Source: Pseudomonadota bacterium (GTDB taxonomy: Bacteria > Bdellovibrionota > UBA1018 > CAIMNF01). From it: a stretch of 64,000 bases of DNA. How positions within the stretch are numbered: position 1 is the stretch's first letter; every line of letters begins with the position of its first letter. The notes under the pieces are model-generated. The model ran no database searches. It was not told the DNA's origin and saw nothing but the letters and a program-made list of their open reading frames with translations. Below are positions 34,155 to 42,331 of the stretch, one piece after another. Both the position numbers and the translations under genes were made by a program. The DNA lies in assembly GCA_027486675.1 (NCBI GenBank), contig JAIXOQ010000005.1:248001-312000 (forward strand), written 5' to 3'.

Positions 34155-34834
34155 AACTTTACCTCTACGGTGTCAGGTGCAGTGAGAGTCCCAGTGAACT
34201 CTTTTTTGCCCTTGGTTGTGAGTGTGCGAATTCGTTCACCGACGCGAACCGAATCTAAAGATGTTCCTTGGATACTGAGGATGAGCTCCCCACTTTGAAG
34301 CAAGATTTTTACACCATCTCCACGGAGGACATCTGGGGCATCTTGAATCGCGTTCGCTACCAGGGGTGAGCCCTCAAGTATCGTGTATCGAGATTCGGCC
34401 TTTTTAAGCCACTTTTCGTCGTGAATCAGGATTCCGCGCTGTGCAGAGTAGGGCGCTTGGGTGACGTCCACTCGATCGAACCGAACTAGATCTTGTGTGA
34501 TGCGCTCTTTCGGCTGAATACGGCGGGTTGCATGGGGCACCCTGAGCCACGCCTGATGGGGCACTTCGACTAAAGTGCTGCTTTGTGTCCCTGAATTGTC
34601 TGTCCCAGAGACTCGAATTAAAAGAACACCGGGTTCGATTTCGTTTTGAATTTGTGCTTGGGTGATATTTTCGATTGGATCTGCACGCCAACGAAAGGTA
34701 TTTTCTGAAACCTGAATTTCAGCGCCGGGATAGCGATCCTGAATCACGCGAACAATTGGCTTCACGCTAATTGCTTGTGCGTAGTGATTCGCTACAAATC
34801 CAAGTAATACGACCGCCGCGATCAAACGAAACAT
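34151..34834 (-). CDS. flgA: flagellar P-ring assembly chaperone FlgA
   Basis: A 227-residue periplasmic protein with a signal peptide (about 1-19) and a C-terminal SAF domain; the closing LRGDGVKILLQSGELILSIQGTSLDSVRVGERIRTLT segment (about residues 168-208) is characteristic. FlgA assists FlgI polymerisation around the rod. CAAGGAGGG precedes the start, and the 60-base gap to flgG holds a weak CTTAGT/ACTAAG inverted repeat. It couples to flgH by ATGA. Confidence 0.88.
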   Translation of the reverse strand: MFRLIAAVVLLGFVANHYAQAISVKPIVRVIQDRYPGAEIQVSENTFRWRADPIENITQAQIQNEIEPGVLLIRVSGTDNSGTQSSTLVEVPHQAWLRVPHATRRIQPKERITQDLVRFDRVDVTQAPYSAQRGILIHDEKWLKKAESRYTILEGSPLVANAIQDAPDVLRGDGVKILLQSGELILSIQGTSLDSVRVGERIRTLTTKGKKEFTGTLTAPDTVEVKL

Positions 34835-34894
34835 TCACCCTCCTTGGCGAACAGATAACTTAGTCATCCTAACTAAGCAGTTACCAGACTACTA

Positions 34895-35680
34895 TCATCT
34901 CCCAATATTCACGGTTGCTTCAAGCATCTTGTCCGCCACGGACATGACGCGTGTATTGGATTCAAAGCCTCTCTGCGCTTTAATCATATCGACCATGCTG
35001 TTGGCGACGTTGACGTTCGACGCCTCAAGTGCCCCTTGCATAACTGTCCCACTTCCGGCTTCACCCGGGATTAAGGTTTGAGGCTCACCGCTGGCGGGGG
35101 ATCGTTTGTAATAGTTCCCGCCTATGGACTGAAGTCCGTTTTCATTGGTGAATCTGGAAATTTGAATTTGGCCGAGCACGCTATCGCCTTGGTCGGGCAG
35201 CATCGCTTTTACCTCGCCGTTATCCTTGATCACAACACTCATGGCATTGGATGGAATAGTGATATTGGGCACCAAGAGGGATCCATCCGAGAGACTCACG
35301 CGACCTTGATTGTCTAACTTAAATGCCCCGGTGCGGGTGTAGACGGTTTCGCCGTTCGGGCGTTGAATCTGCAGAAAACCTTTTCCTTCGACCATCACAT
35401 CGAGCGGATTTCCGGTGACCCGGGTTGATCCTTGTTCGAAAAGTTTGTGCGAAGATCCGACCTTGACGCCTAAGCCTTTTTGCACGCCGGTGGGCGCACG
35501 ATTTCCTGCCCCATCCACCTTCCCAGCCTCGCGGACGTTTTCATACATGAGGTCACTAAACTCCGTGACACTGCGTTTGTAGCCATCGGTGTTGACGTTG
35601 GCCATGTCGTTGGCGATGTTGTCGATCTGCGCTTGTTGCGCCTCAAGTCCGGTCGCCGATGTTGAAAGTGCCTTTAACAT
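34895..35680 (-). CDS. flgG: flagellar distal rod protein FlgG
   Basis: A 261-residue axial protein. The N-terminal motif is ALSTSATGLEAQQAQIDNIANDMANVNTDGYK and the C-terminal one is SNVNVANSMVDMIKAQRGFESNTRVMSVADKML, typical of the flagellar rod family and closest in length to FlgG. The central GKGFLQIQRPNGETVYTRTGAF (about residues 91-112) also matches. It builds the distal rod through the P and L rings. It follows flgF by 13 bases. Confidence 0.95.
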   Translation of the reverse strand: MLKALSTSATGLEAQQAQIDNIANDMANVNTDGYKRSVTEFSDLMYENVREAGKVDGAGNRAPTGVQKGLGVKVGSSHKLFEQGSTRVTGNPLDVMVEGKGFLQIQRPNGETVYTRTGAFKLDNQGRVSLSDGSLLVPNITIPSNAMSVVIKDNGEVKAMLPDQGDSVLGQIQISRFTNENGLQSIGGNYYKRSPASGEPQTLIPGEAGSGTVMQGALEASNVNVANSMVDMIKAQRGFESNTRVMSVADKMLEATVNIGR

Positions 35681-35693
35681 AGTTTAATTCCCC

Positions 35694-36542
35694 TCAAAAT
35701 TTCCCGATTTCGTTCGCTTCTTTTCCAAGCATCGAATCCACAGTCTTCATCGCCTTTAAATCCATCTCAAACATGCGGTTGGCTTTGATGAGTTTTGTCA
35801 TCTCTTCAACAGGATTCACATTGGACTGTTCAAGCATCCCTTGGCGAACCATAGTCAAAGATGCGGGCGCTTCTGGATTCGTCGCTGGATCCCCAATGTT
35901 TTGATAGAGGCCATCGCCAACTTTTTTCATCTTTGGACCATTCTGAAACTCAACAATACTGAGTTTTGCAACCTGATCATCTTCCATATAAAGCTCACCG
36001 AGTTCATTGATGTGCACTGCTCCATCACGGCCGGAGAGATTAATGAGGCGTGCCTGCGGGTCAGAGGATGCTGCCGCCGGACTACGGGCTTCTGCTGCAG
36101 GCGCTGTTTTTGCGGAAAGGACCGGATAACCCTGCGTCGTAATTAATCTTCCGTCAGCACCCAGCTTTAAAGATCCTAAACGCGTGAAACGAATTCCTTG
36201 TGGAGTTGCGACTTCAATGAAGCCTGGGCCTTCCAGCGCAATATCGAGCGGATTTTCCGTTACTTTTAAGCCGCCTTGGCGAAAATTGGTGTGGGTCCCA
36301 CTGACCATCGTGTACGCCTGGTCGCGGCCTTCCATGGGGTAGAGATCTTTGTCTTTGATCGGGCTTCGGGGAATCCCTGGGGATGGATTGGGATTTTCTG
36401 AGCGGGCTAGAATTTCTTTAAAAGTCACATCGTCGGTCTTGAATCCTTGCGTATTCATGTTAGCAAGATTGTTTGCGATGGTATCAACCAGCTGATCTTT
36501 AGCGATTGCGCCCGACATGGGCACCCACAATGGACGTGACAT
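35694..36542 (-). CDS. flgF: flagellar proximal rod protein FlgF
   Basis: A 282-residue rod protein with VPMSGAIAKDQLVDTIANNLANMNTQGFK near the start and EMTKLIKANRMFEMDLKAMKTVDSMLGK near the end. The single cleft difference from FlgG is an Ala/Pro-rich insert (about residues 153-166). It is the first gene of the - strand flagellar operon, with GGAGGG upstream. A sigma-54-like promoter and a 7-codon leader frame lie just before it. Confidence 0.9.
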   Translation of the reverse strand: MSRPLWVPMSGAIAKDQLVDTIANNLANMNTQGFKTDDVTFKEILARSENPNPSPGIPRSPIKDKDLYPMEGRDQAYTMVSGTHTNFRQGGLKVTENPLDIALEGPGFIEVATPQGIRFTRLGSLKLGADGRLITTQGYPVLSAKTAPAAEARSPAAASSDPQARLINLSGRDGAVHINELGELYMEDDQVAKLSIVEFQNGPKMKKVGDGLYQNIGDPATNPEAPASLTMVRQGMLEQSNVNPVEEMTKLIKANRMFEMDLKAMKTVDSMLGKEANEIGKF

Positions 36543-36548
36543 AGGTAT

Positions 36549-36572
36549 TTACCCTCCTTCCCCAAGGTTCAT
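36549..36572 (-). CDS. possible 7-codon leader peptide before flgF
   Basis: Directly downstream of a strong AAGGAGGG site there is an ATG opening a frame that reads Met-Asn-Leu-Gly-Glu-Gly-Gly and stops with TAA. The last codons of this frame are the Shine-Dalgarno sequence of flgF itself (GGAGGG), so ribosomes on the mini-frame would cover the flgF site. It may be a chance product of two close G-rich sites; only ribosome profiling could show it is used. Confidence 0.3.
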   Translation of the reverse strand: MNLGEGG

Positions 36573-36608
36573 TATCCCTCCTTGTACTTGTTTGCGTATC
36601 CGGCAAAA

Positions 36609-36628
36609 TAAGCCGTGTATATGCCAAT
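36609..36628 (-). promoter_or_regulatory. candidate sigma-54 promoter for the flagellar operon
   Basis: On the - strand TTGGCATATACACGGCTTA has GG and GC doublets separated by exactly 10 bases and a perfect TGGCA at -24; the -12 box (CGGCTT) is less close to TTGCTT. It lies about 40 bases upstream of the mini-frame and 70 bases upstream of flgF. Early and middle flagellar genes are sigma-54 dependent in many bacteria. The site overlaps the start of folD. Confidence 0.4.
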
Positions 36629-37466
36629 TTCCCTTCGCGCCGATGCAGTGATAGCCAAAGAAATGCCTCTTTTACAGGAAAAGATGGCTACATTGCGCCG
36701 ATCTGGGACTGTCGCACCGCGTTTTGTCGTGGTGCTGGTGGGCTCAGCCCCTGCGAGCGAGATCTATGTGGCAAAAAAAATCAAAACTGCGAGCGACCTT
36801 GGGTTCAAGGCAGATCTGGTCCGTTTTTCTGCCGATGCAACTGTGAGCGAAGTGCGGGACGCGATCGGTGTCTTAAATCGAGACAACAGCGTGAATGGAA
36901 TTCTGATTCAGCGACCTTTGCCTGCGGACTTTCGCGAACAAGAAGTATTGCTGTGGGTCACCCCTGAAAAAGATGTGGATGGACTGCATCCAGAAAATCA
37001 GGGACTTCTTGCCACGGAAGAACCACGTTTTGTTTCGTGCACACCGATGGGAGTGATGAAGTTGCTCACGCACTATAAAATTCCTGTGGCTGGAAAGATT
37101 GCAGGCGTTGTGGGTCGCAGCTTTATTGTGGGTCGGCCCATGGCGCAATTGTTACTGCGGGCAGATGCAACAGTGATCACGATGCATTCGCGCACGAAGG
37201 ATCCGCAATCACTGGCGCGACAATGCGATATTTTGATTGTTGCTGCCGGAAAGATGAACCTGGTGGATGCATCGTGGATCAAGCCCGGCGCGACTGTGAT
37301 TGATGTTGGAATTCATCGCAACGCAGAAGGAAAGATTGTGGGCGACGTGGATGCTGTTTCTGTTGCTCCCGTTGCTGACGCACTGTCACCAGTGCCCGGC
37401 GGCGTCGGGCCGCTTACGATTCTGTCGCTGATGGAGAATTGCGTGCAGGCTGCGATGCGGGGGTGA
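36621..37466 (+). CDS. folD: bifunctional methylene-THF dehydrogenase/cyclohydrolase FolD
   Basis: About 281 residues; a GTG at 36615 is an alternative start and neither has a clear ribosome site. Motifs in order: YVAKKIKTA with the catalytic Lys near residue 53, NGILIQRPLP near 94, PEKDVDGLHPEN near 118, the NADP site VVGRSFIVGRPMAQLLL near 164, and the closing PVPGGVGPLTI. FolD interconverts 5,10-methylene- and 10-formyl-tetrahydrofolate, using one-carbon units such as those from the glycine cleavage system encoded here. It is divergent from the flagellar operon. Confidence 0.97.
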   Translation: MPISLRADAVIAKEMPLLQEKMATLRRSGTVAPRFVVVLVGSAPASEIYVAKKIKTASDLGFKADLVRFSADATVSEVRDAIGVLNRDNSVNGILIQRPLPADFREQEVLLWVTPEKDVDGLHPENQGLLATEEPRFVSCTPMGVMKLLTHYKIPVAGKIAGVVGRSFIVGRPMAQLLLRADATVITMHSRTKDPQSLARQCDILIVAAGKMNLVDASWIKPGATVIDVGIHRNAEGKIVGDVDAVSVAPVADALSPVPGGVGPLTILSLMENCVQAAMRG

Positions 37467-37477
37467 GAGGGGTTTAC

Positions 37478-40400
37478 CTATTCAGAAGGTTGACCGCTTG
37501 AACTCTTCAATTCCTTGATTAAGTTCAGATCAAATTCATCGACGCAGCGGTTTTCCTGCATGCGTTCCCACCCAATCTTTGAACTACATCGTTTGATCAT
37601 CGCCTGATAAATAGGAAGTCTCAAGGCTTCCAAATATTTTGGTGCACACTGATTAAATGCGAAGTTAAGGTGATCATCCAGATCTTCACAGGATATTGTA
37701 ACGAGTTGAGGGGTGAGGATGCTCACCGCTGCAGGTGTTGGGCAGAAGATTCTCCCAACGTTGTTTTTCCGACTGGATACAACACTATGCGAAATGCTTT
37801 CTCTCGGCCGAACTGCGCAATCGGTGCAATTCGGATCACGTAAATCCCCTTCAGAAGAAATTCCATTCAGTTTCGAAAGAACTTCAACATCATCAAAAGA
37901 ACACCGTTGGATCAGGTGTTCAGCTACTAAACCTAGCATCGATTTTGAATACTTTGGACGTGCAGAACCATTGGGTTTCTGGTTATGGAATGAAATCAAC
38001 TTTTCAGAATATTCTTTGCAATCTTCTCCGTTAGGATCATTCGGGTAGGAAATCTCTAAGTCTTTACATTGAAGTTTTTGACCAGCCTCTGGCGAAATTC
38101 TCTTAGCAGCCGCCTGATATTTCTCACACGCCTCTTCATCCCAGAAATTAATCCCCAGTTCATTCACGGCGTTTTCCTTTTTTAGGATATTGCTCTTTGA
38201 TGGGTCAAAGGATACTTCTGGATGAGATACCATAAACCTTTGAAACGCCTTCACTCCGTCGTCGTATTGGTCCGGCCTGCAGCTTGCGATGAAGATCAGC
38301 CAAATGTCTAAACTCCTGCTAGAGGCAGATTCTGGATGAGTGGTGAGGAGATATTCAGATACTGGATCGGCAGGACAGTAATTTTGGCCACGCATAAGCC
38401 TACCAACATCTCTTCCACTCACACCGGCTGCCTTGAGAACTTCGACATAGTCCGAATCCTGTTGCTCCCGATGTCTAACTAATTGCCGAGCAATGTCTTC
38501 GCGCAACTCTCCGCCAGTGCCCACGTCCCGCAGTAGCACACGTATTAGGTTCGGACTTTTAGCTTTCGCTGCAAGCTTGCCACATGCACCAACTGCGCCT
38601 TGCTCCCTATTTGAAAGTTCAGAGCTTCCTATTTGGAAGAGTCCGATCATGTTTGCAGCAAGAGTTGCGAATTTTTCAGGGTCACCTTCATTCGTCCCTC
38701 TTTCACACACCATAGAAATCACATTTCGATCTCTGAGAGGAGGTGTGTGCGCCAAAGGTTTCAATGAAGAGACGTACCGATTCATGAGACGTCCAAGGTC
38801 TTCAGCATTTAAATTCTTATTGAGTATGAGGCGCTCTAGCACCGTATTTCCATCAGCGTCCAGTTGATCTAACTCTTCCGGAATCAGCCCTTCATGACCT
38901 TTCATGAGTTCTTTGACGCCTGCGACCTTGCTCGGGAAAGACTTCGGATTGTAAGAGTGTGCTGTATGATTTTCCGGATCTAATTCCATTAACCTGGATC
39001 CGTCAGTTGAAACAAACATTTGAATGAATTGCGACAAACGTCCGCCCGCTTTAAAACAACTCCTCATACGCCTGTAATGATCTGTTCTAAGGAATATTGT
39101 TTCCAAGTTTTCATATTTTACGGTTGAAGAAATAATATCCCACAGCCAAAAACCCTGAGCCTCATTGCATTCATCAGGTAATCTTTGTGCTAAAGCTTCA
39201 AAAGCAGTAAGACCATCACCATTTCTATGATTCTTGCCGCTCATAAGCGCGCGAAGAACTGGCTCAGTCCTGTCCTTGTTAAACTTTCTACTCATACAAT
39301 CTTGCATGGACTCCTGAAGACGAAGTCTCGTCTGAACGCCCTCCCATGCATTCAATAAAGCATGCCGGATCGGCAAGTTGCCATCGCTATCCGGCGTTAA
39401 CGCCTCACCTTGTCGCATGAGATCTGGAATAAATGTTAAATATCCAATATCACTCGACCTCCTGCCTCCGTCCCAGTCGCTACCCAGTAGGCCTGCGATG
39501 TAGTGGGCTGGGGTGTGTCCCTGACTGTTGATGGATTGTTTCTGTTTGCTATCATTGAGAGCGGAAGCTACCCAATCTGGAGGATAAGCAAACTCCCCTT
39601 CGTCATCCACAAACTGAGTCATTCTAAGACCCGCCCAAGTCTTATTCACATCGGTTAAATTTGGCGCCTTTCGTTCGGTATCCTCTTGATCAGGGTCACC
39701 CCATGGTCGCGTAACCCTAATGGAGGAGATCTGATTGCCGATCTGCTCATCCCCTAAGATCTCAAGTTCCATCCGAGCTAAATCGCCGTCGGGAACGTCA
39801 GGGCCACCAGGGAGATCCCACGGCGTATGGATCTGATCGATCTTGGACTGATTGTCGCCTCCGACTTGTGCTGAATCTTGCGCTGAATTTGCGTATCGAC
39901 TTCTAAGAGCAGCTACATCCAGCGAATAATTCTTTAGAAGGTCAATTCCTGACTCAACGTAAAGCTTCCGGGCCTTCATCGGTTCAAGCTTCGCTCGTAA
40001 GTAGAACTCCATGGGAACCGGAATCGGTGGGTTCTTGATTGTCGATAGTCCACTCAGCGGTCCGTAGTCCTTACGCGCTTTTCCATAGGCTGTGCTTTCA
40101 TAACCGATCAAATGATCGCCATCAGGTCCGGATTCAATTGCACCAAAGAGAACATGGCCTGACTCCAAGATTGCGACTGGACGAGCCGACTTTTGTTTGT
40201 CCACAAGAGGCGGAAGAAGAGGGTTCGCATTATTGGGAACATCTTTTTTTGGCTTTAATCGATAGAGGAGAAGCTGATAATCCGTACTTCCATCGCACTG
40301 GGTCCGCCACTGGTAGATCACATCCAATGGATTTGCATATGCCTTGTTGTAGGGAATTTGTCCTTGCGTGTCTTTTGCAGCTCTTGCGAACTCTCCCAAC

Positions 40401-40801
40401 GGATCTTCGGACTCATTCTTGGTAGCCGCGGTCCATGCGCGATTTGCACGTCGAACAAGGATCTTTTTCGCCTCTTTAAACTCGATCGGCTTGGCTTCTG
40501 GGTCCTTCTTCTTTTCCCGAACATTGTACGCATCCACATACATCTGAATGAGGCGGTCTGTTTCTGCGGTGTATTCAGCTTGGGTCTGCACGGGGTAATG
40601 AAATGGGCGCGTATCCCCAGCGGGACGTGCACCTAAGGTCGCAGACGTCTTTAGTTCCTGCTTTCCCGCATCAACAGGGACTTCTTTTGAAACTCGCTGA
40701 GGTGTTTTTCTTGTTTGTCCCTGCGCTCCATGAAAACAGATCCCTACAATTGCTGTGCAAAAGAGAATCACAAATGTTCTGGAAACAAACCTATAAGACA
40801 T
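37478..40801 (-). CDS. very large periplasmic protein with ankyrin-like segments (1107 aa)
   Basis: The ATG at 40801 starts a clear signal peptide (about 1-29, ending Ala-Gln-Gly-Gln); longer in-frame starts give no signal. Several segments follow the ankyrin opening pattern of Asp/Asn-x-x-Gly-x-Thr/Leu-Pro/Ala-x-x-x-Ala/Leu: NSQGHTPAHYIAGLLGS near residue 425, DSDGNLPIRHALLNAWEG near 460, GDGLTAFEALAQRLPDE near 520, and DADGNTVLERLILNKNL near 650. A cysteine-rich C-terminal third (about 18 Cys) suggests disulfides. No enzyme motif is seen. It ends 11 bases from folD, convergently. Confidence 0.75.
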   Translation of the reverse strand: MSYRFVSRTFVILFCTAIVGICFHGAQGQTRKTPQRVSKEVPVDAGKQELKTSATLGARPAGDTRPFHYPVQTQAEYTAETDRLIQMYVDAYNVREKKKDPEAKPIEFKEAKKILVRRANRAWTAATKNESEDPLGEFARAAKDTQGQIPYNKAYANPLDVIYQWRTQCDGSTDYQLLLYRLKPKKDVPNNANPLLPPLVDKQKSARPVAILESGHVLFGAIESGPDGDHLIGYESTAYGKARKDYGPLSGLSTIKNPPIPVPMEFYLRAKLEPMKARKLYVESGIDLLKNYSLDVAALRSRYANSAQDSAQVGGDNQSKIDQIHTPWDLPGGPDVPDGDLARMELEILGDEQIGNQISSIRVTRPWGDPDQEDTERKAPNLTDVNKTWAGLRMTQFVDDEGEFAYPPDWVASALNDSKQKQSINSQGHTPAHYIAGLLGSDWDGGRRSSDIGYLTFIPDLMRQGEALTPDSDGNLPIRHALLNAWEGVQTRLRLQESMQDCMSRKFNKDRTEPVLRALMSGKNHRNGDGLTAFEALAQRLPDECNEAQGFWLWDIISSTVKYENLETIFLRTDHYRRMRSCFKAGGRLSQFIQMFVSTDGSRLMELDPENHTAHSYNPKSFPSKVAGVKELMKGHEGLIPEELDQLDADGNTVLERLILNKNLNAEDLGRLMNRYVSSLKPLAHTPPLRDRNVISMVCERGTNEGDPEKFATLAANMIGLFQIGSSELSNREQGAVGACGKLAAKAKSPNLIRVLLRDVGTGGELREDIARQLVRHREQQDSDYVEVLKAAGVSGRDVGRLMRGQNYCPADPVSEYLLTTHPESASSRSLDIWLIFIASCRPDQYDDGVKAFQRFMVSHPEVSFDPSKSNILKKENAVNELGINFWDEEACEKYQAAAKRISPEAGQKLQCKDLEISYPNDPNGEDCKEYSEKLISFHNQKPNGSARPKYSKSMLGLVAEHLIQRCSFDDVEVLSKLNGISSEGDLRDPNCTDCAVRPRESISHSVVSSRKNNVGRIFCPTPAAVSILTPQLVTISCEDLDDHLNFAFNQCAPKYLEALRLPIYQAMIKRCSSKIGWERMQENRCVDEFDLNLIKELKSSSGQPSE

Positions 40802-40810
40802 ACCAAGTCC

Positions 40811-40839
40811 AGTATCCGGAATGTGCATACAACTGTGAA
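40811..40839 (-). promoter_or_regulatory. candidate promoter giving a nearly leaderless mRNA
   Basis: TTCACA (-35, five of six bases) and GATACT (-10, four of six) with a 17-base spacer lie so that the expected start site is about two bases before the ATG at 40801. The gene lacks a clear Shine-Dalgarno, in agreement with a leaderless transcript. Tentative, as the -10 is only moderate. Confidence 0.4.
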
Positions 40840-41279
40840 ATGCCAGAAAAGTGACGCAGAAGAGATCAAAATGAGAAAAATGAAAAATAGAAACCCTCAC
40901 CTCGAAATCTTGCTGCACAGCTCCGTACAGTGATTGTTTATAGAGGCGATGGAATGAAGGCCGAGAACAAAGGATTTTTATGAACTGAAAAGCTCGTCAA
41001 GGGCAGCGAAAAATATTTTCAAAAAACAAAAACGAACTCCGACTCTACTTCGATTCAGTTTGAATCCTATAGCGGGAGCACTCATCACCTGACTGGCCTG
41101 GTTTCACTTCCGGCCGAGTTCGTATGATTACTGAAATTCGAATCGACCGCATATTCCCGAAGGTAGTTCACTTCTCTAAAATTCAGCCGTGAATCGAACA
41201 AAAATAGTTATTGTCGGGATATTTTTCCAAGAGATACGATTAAGACTCATTGAAGCGCATCCCCCGGGAGGAGATCAGC
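40840..41279. other. intergenic region with no gene seen
   Basis: About 440 bases between the divergent 1107-residue gene and the first DUF3015 gene. No protein-like reading frame, RNA fold or repeat stands out. The 3' end holds GGGAGGAG, the ribosome site of the DUF3015 gene. A loose TTGTCG/TACGAT pair with an 18-base spacer near 41213-41242 might be its promoter, but it is weak. Confidence 0.5.
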
Positions 41280-41762
41280 ATGAGGAATATAAGTTTTCTG
41301 ACTCGGCTACCCATAGGCATAGCTTTGTTGTTTGGACAGGCTGCATTAGCAATGCCTTACGGTACCGCAGGTTGCGGAATTGGCGCCTTGGCCTTTGAAG
41401 ATAAGCCAGGCCAAGTTCAAATTTTTGCAGCTACTTTGAACAACCTGATATCTCCTCAGACTTCAGCGATCACTTCTGGAACTTCAAACTGCTATGATGC
41501 CCCGGACACAAAAGTCGCCATGTTTCTGATCGTGAACGAACAGGCCCTTCGAACAGACATTTCCCGTGGAGAAGGGGACGCTCTTTCGGGCCTGTCTCAG
41601 ATCATGAATTGCAAAGACTCCCAGGCATTGGGGATCACACTGCAAAAGAATTACGAATCTATTTTTCCAGCGGAATCAGTCGATGCAAAAGCTGCTCAAC
41701 AGGCAATTCAAGGTGCTGTGAGATCAAATCCTGAACTTGCGAGCCAGTGCGGTTCGGTTTAA
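41280..41762 (+). CDS. DUF3015 family secreted protein, copy 1
   Basis: The ATG at 41280 has GGGAGGAG upstream. About 160 residues with a signal peptide (about 1-25) and the DUF3015 core: YGTAGCGIGALAF near residue 27, QIFAATLNN near 47, and the SITSGTSNC-type motif near 63 (here AITSGTSNC). Two to three cysteines probably form disulfides. DUF3015 proteins are common in proteobacteria and are of unknown function. A second copy follows 12 bases later, making an operon. Confidence 0.85.
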   Translation: MRNISFLTRLPIGIALLFGQAALAMPYGTAGCGIGALAFEDKPGQVQIFAATLNNLISPQTSAITSGTSNCYDAPDTKVAMFLIVNEQALRTDISRGEGDALSGLSQIMNCKDSQALGITLQKNYESIFPAESVDAKAAQQAIQGAVRSNPELASQCGSV

Positions 41763-41774
41763 GAGGAAAATACG

Positions 41775-42329
41775 ATGAAAGTTCAAAAACTATTATTTCT
41801 AGCGTTACTCACCAGCATATTTGCAGCTCCTGCTTCAAACGCTCAAACCAAGAAACGCCCAGCGCAAGGGGCCTATACTGTAAGGACGGGGCCAAAACCC
41901 TTCGTCAGAAAGTACGGTATGGCGGGTTGCGGTTTCGGGAGCCTCCTCATTGGAAAACAGGGTGGACAAATCTTTGCAGCCACCACCAATGGAACATCCA
42001 TCAACCAATCCTTCGGAATCACCTCTGGAACCTCCAACTGTGAAGATCCAATGTCGATGAATGCGGTGGCCGGAAGAGTCGATGTTTTTGTGAATGGCAA
42101 TCAGGTTGCCCTTGCAAGTGACATCGCCCGCGGTAGCGGCGAAACACTACAGACCCTGGCAAAAATCATGAAGTGCTCAAATGAAAGAAAACTAGGCCAA
42201 GAACTTCAGGGTAGTTTTGGCGAAGTATTCCCAAGCGCTGTGGTCACGCCCAACGAGGTGACGGACTCGATCCTCAATGTGATCGTCAATCAGCCAGAGC
42301 TTGCAAGTACCTGCCAGTTCCAAAGCTAA
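41775..42329 (+). CDS. DUF3015 family secreted protein, copy 2
   Basis: A 184-residue protein with a signal peptide (about 1-24) and a basic, Pro-rich linker before the DUF3015 core (AGCGFGSLLIGKQGGQIFAATTNGTSINQSFGITSGTSNC, in blocks at about residues 56-95). It aligns over the full core with copy 1 and keeps the final ELAS.C segment. The pair likely came from tandem duplication. Its stop is followed within 2 bases by the DUF4105 frame. Confidence 0.88.
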   Translation: MKVQKLLFLALLTSIFAAPASNAQTKKRPAQGAYTVRTGPKPFVRKYGMAGCGFGSLLIGKQGGQIFAATTNGTSINQSFGITSGTSNCEDPMSMNAVAGRVDVFVNGNQVALASDIARGSGETLQTLAKIMKCSNERKLGQELQGSFGEVFPSAVVTPNEVTDSILNVIVNQPELASTCQFQS

Positions 42330-42331
42330 AC

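Noticed and set aside
34849-34890. Terminator or attenuator between flgG and flgA
   Set aside because: The CTTAGT/ACTAAG pairing is six bases without a following T-run, and the genes belong to one operon.
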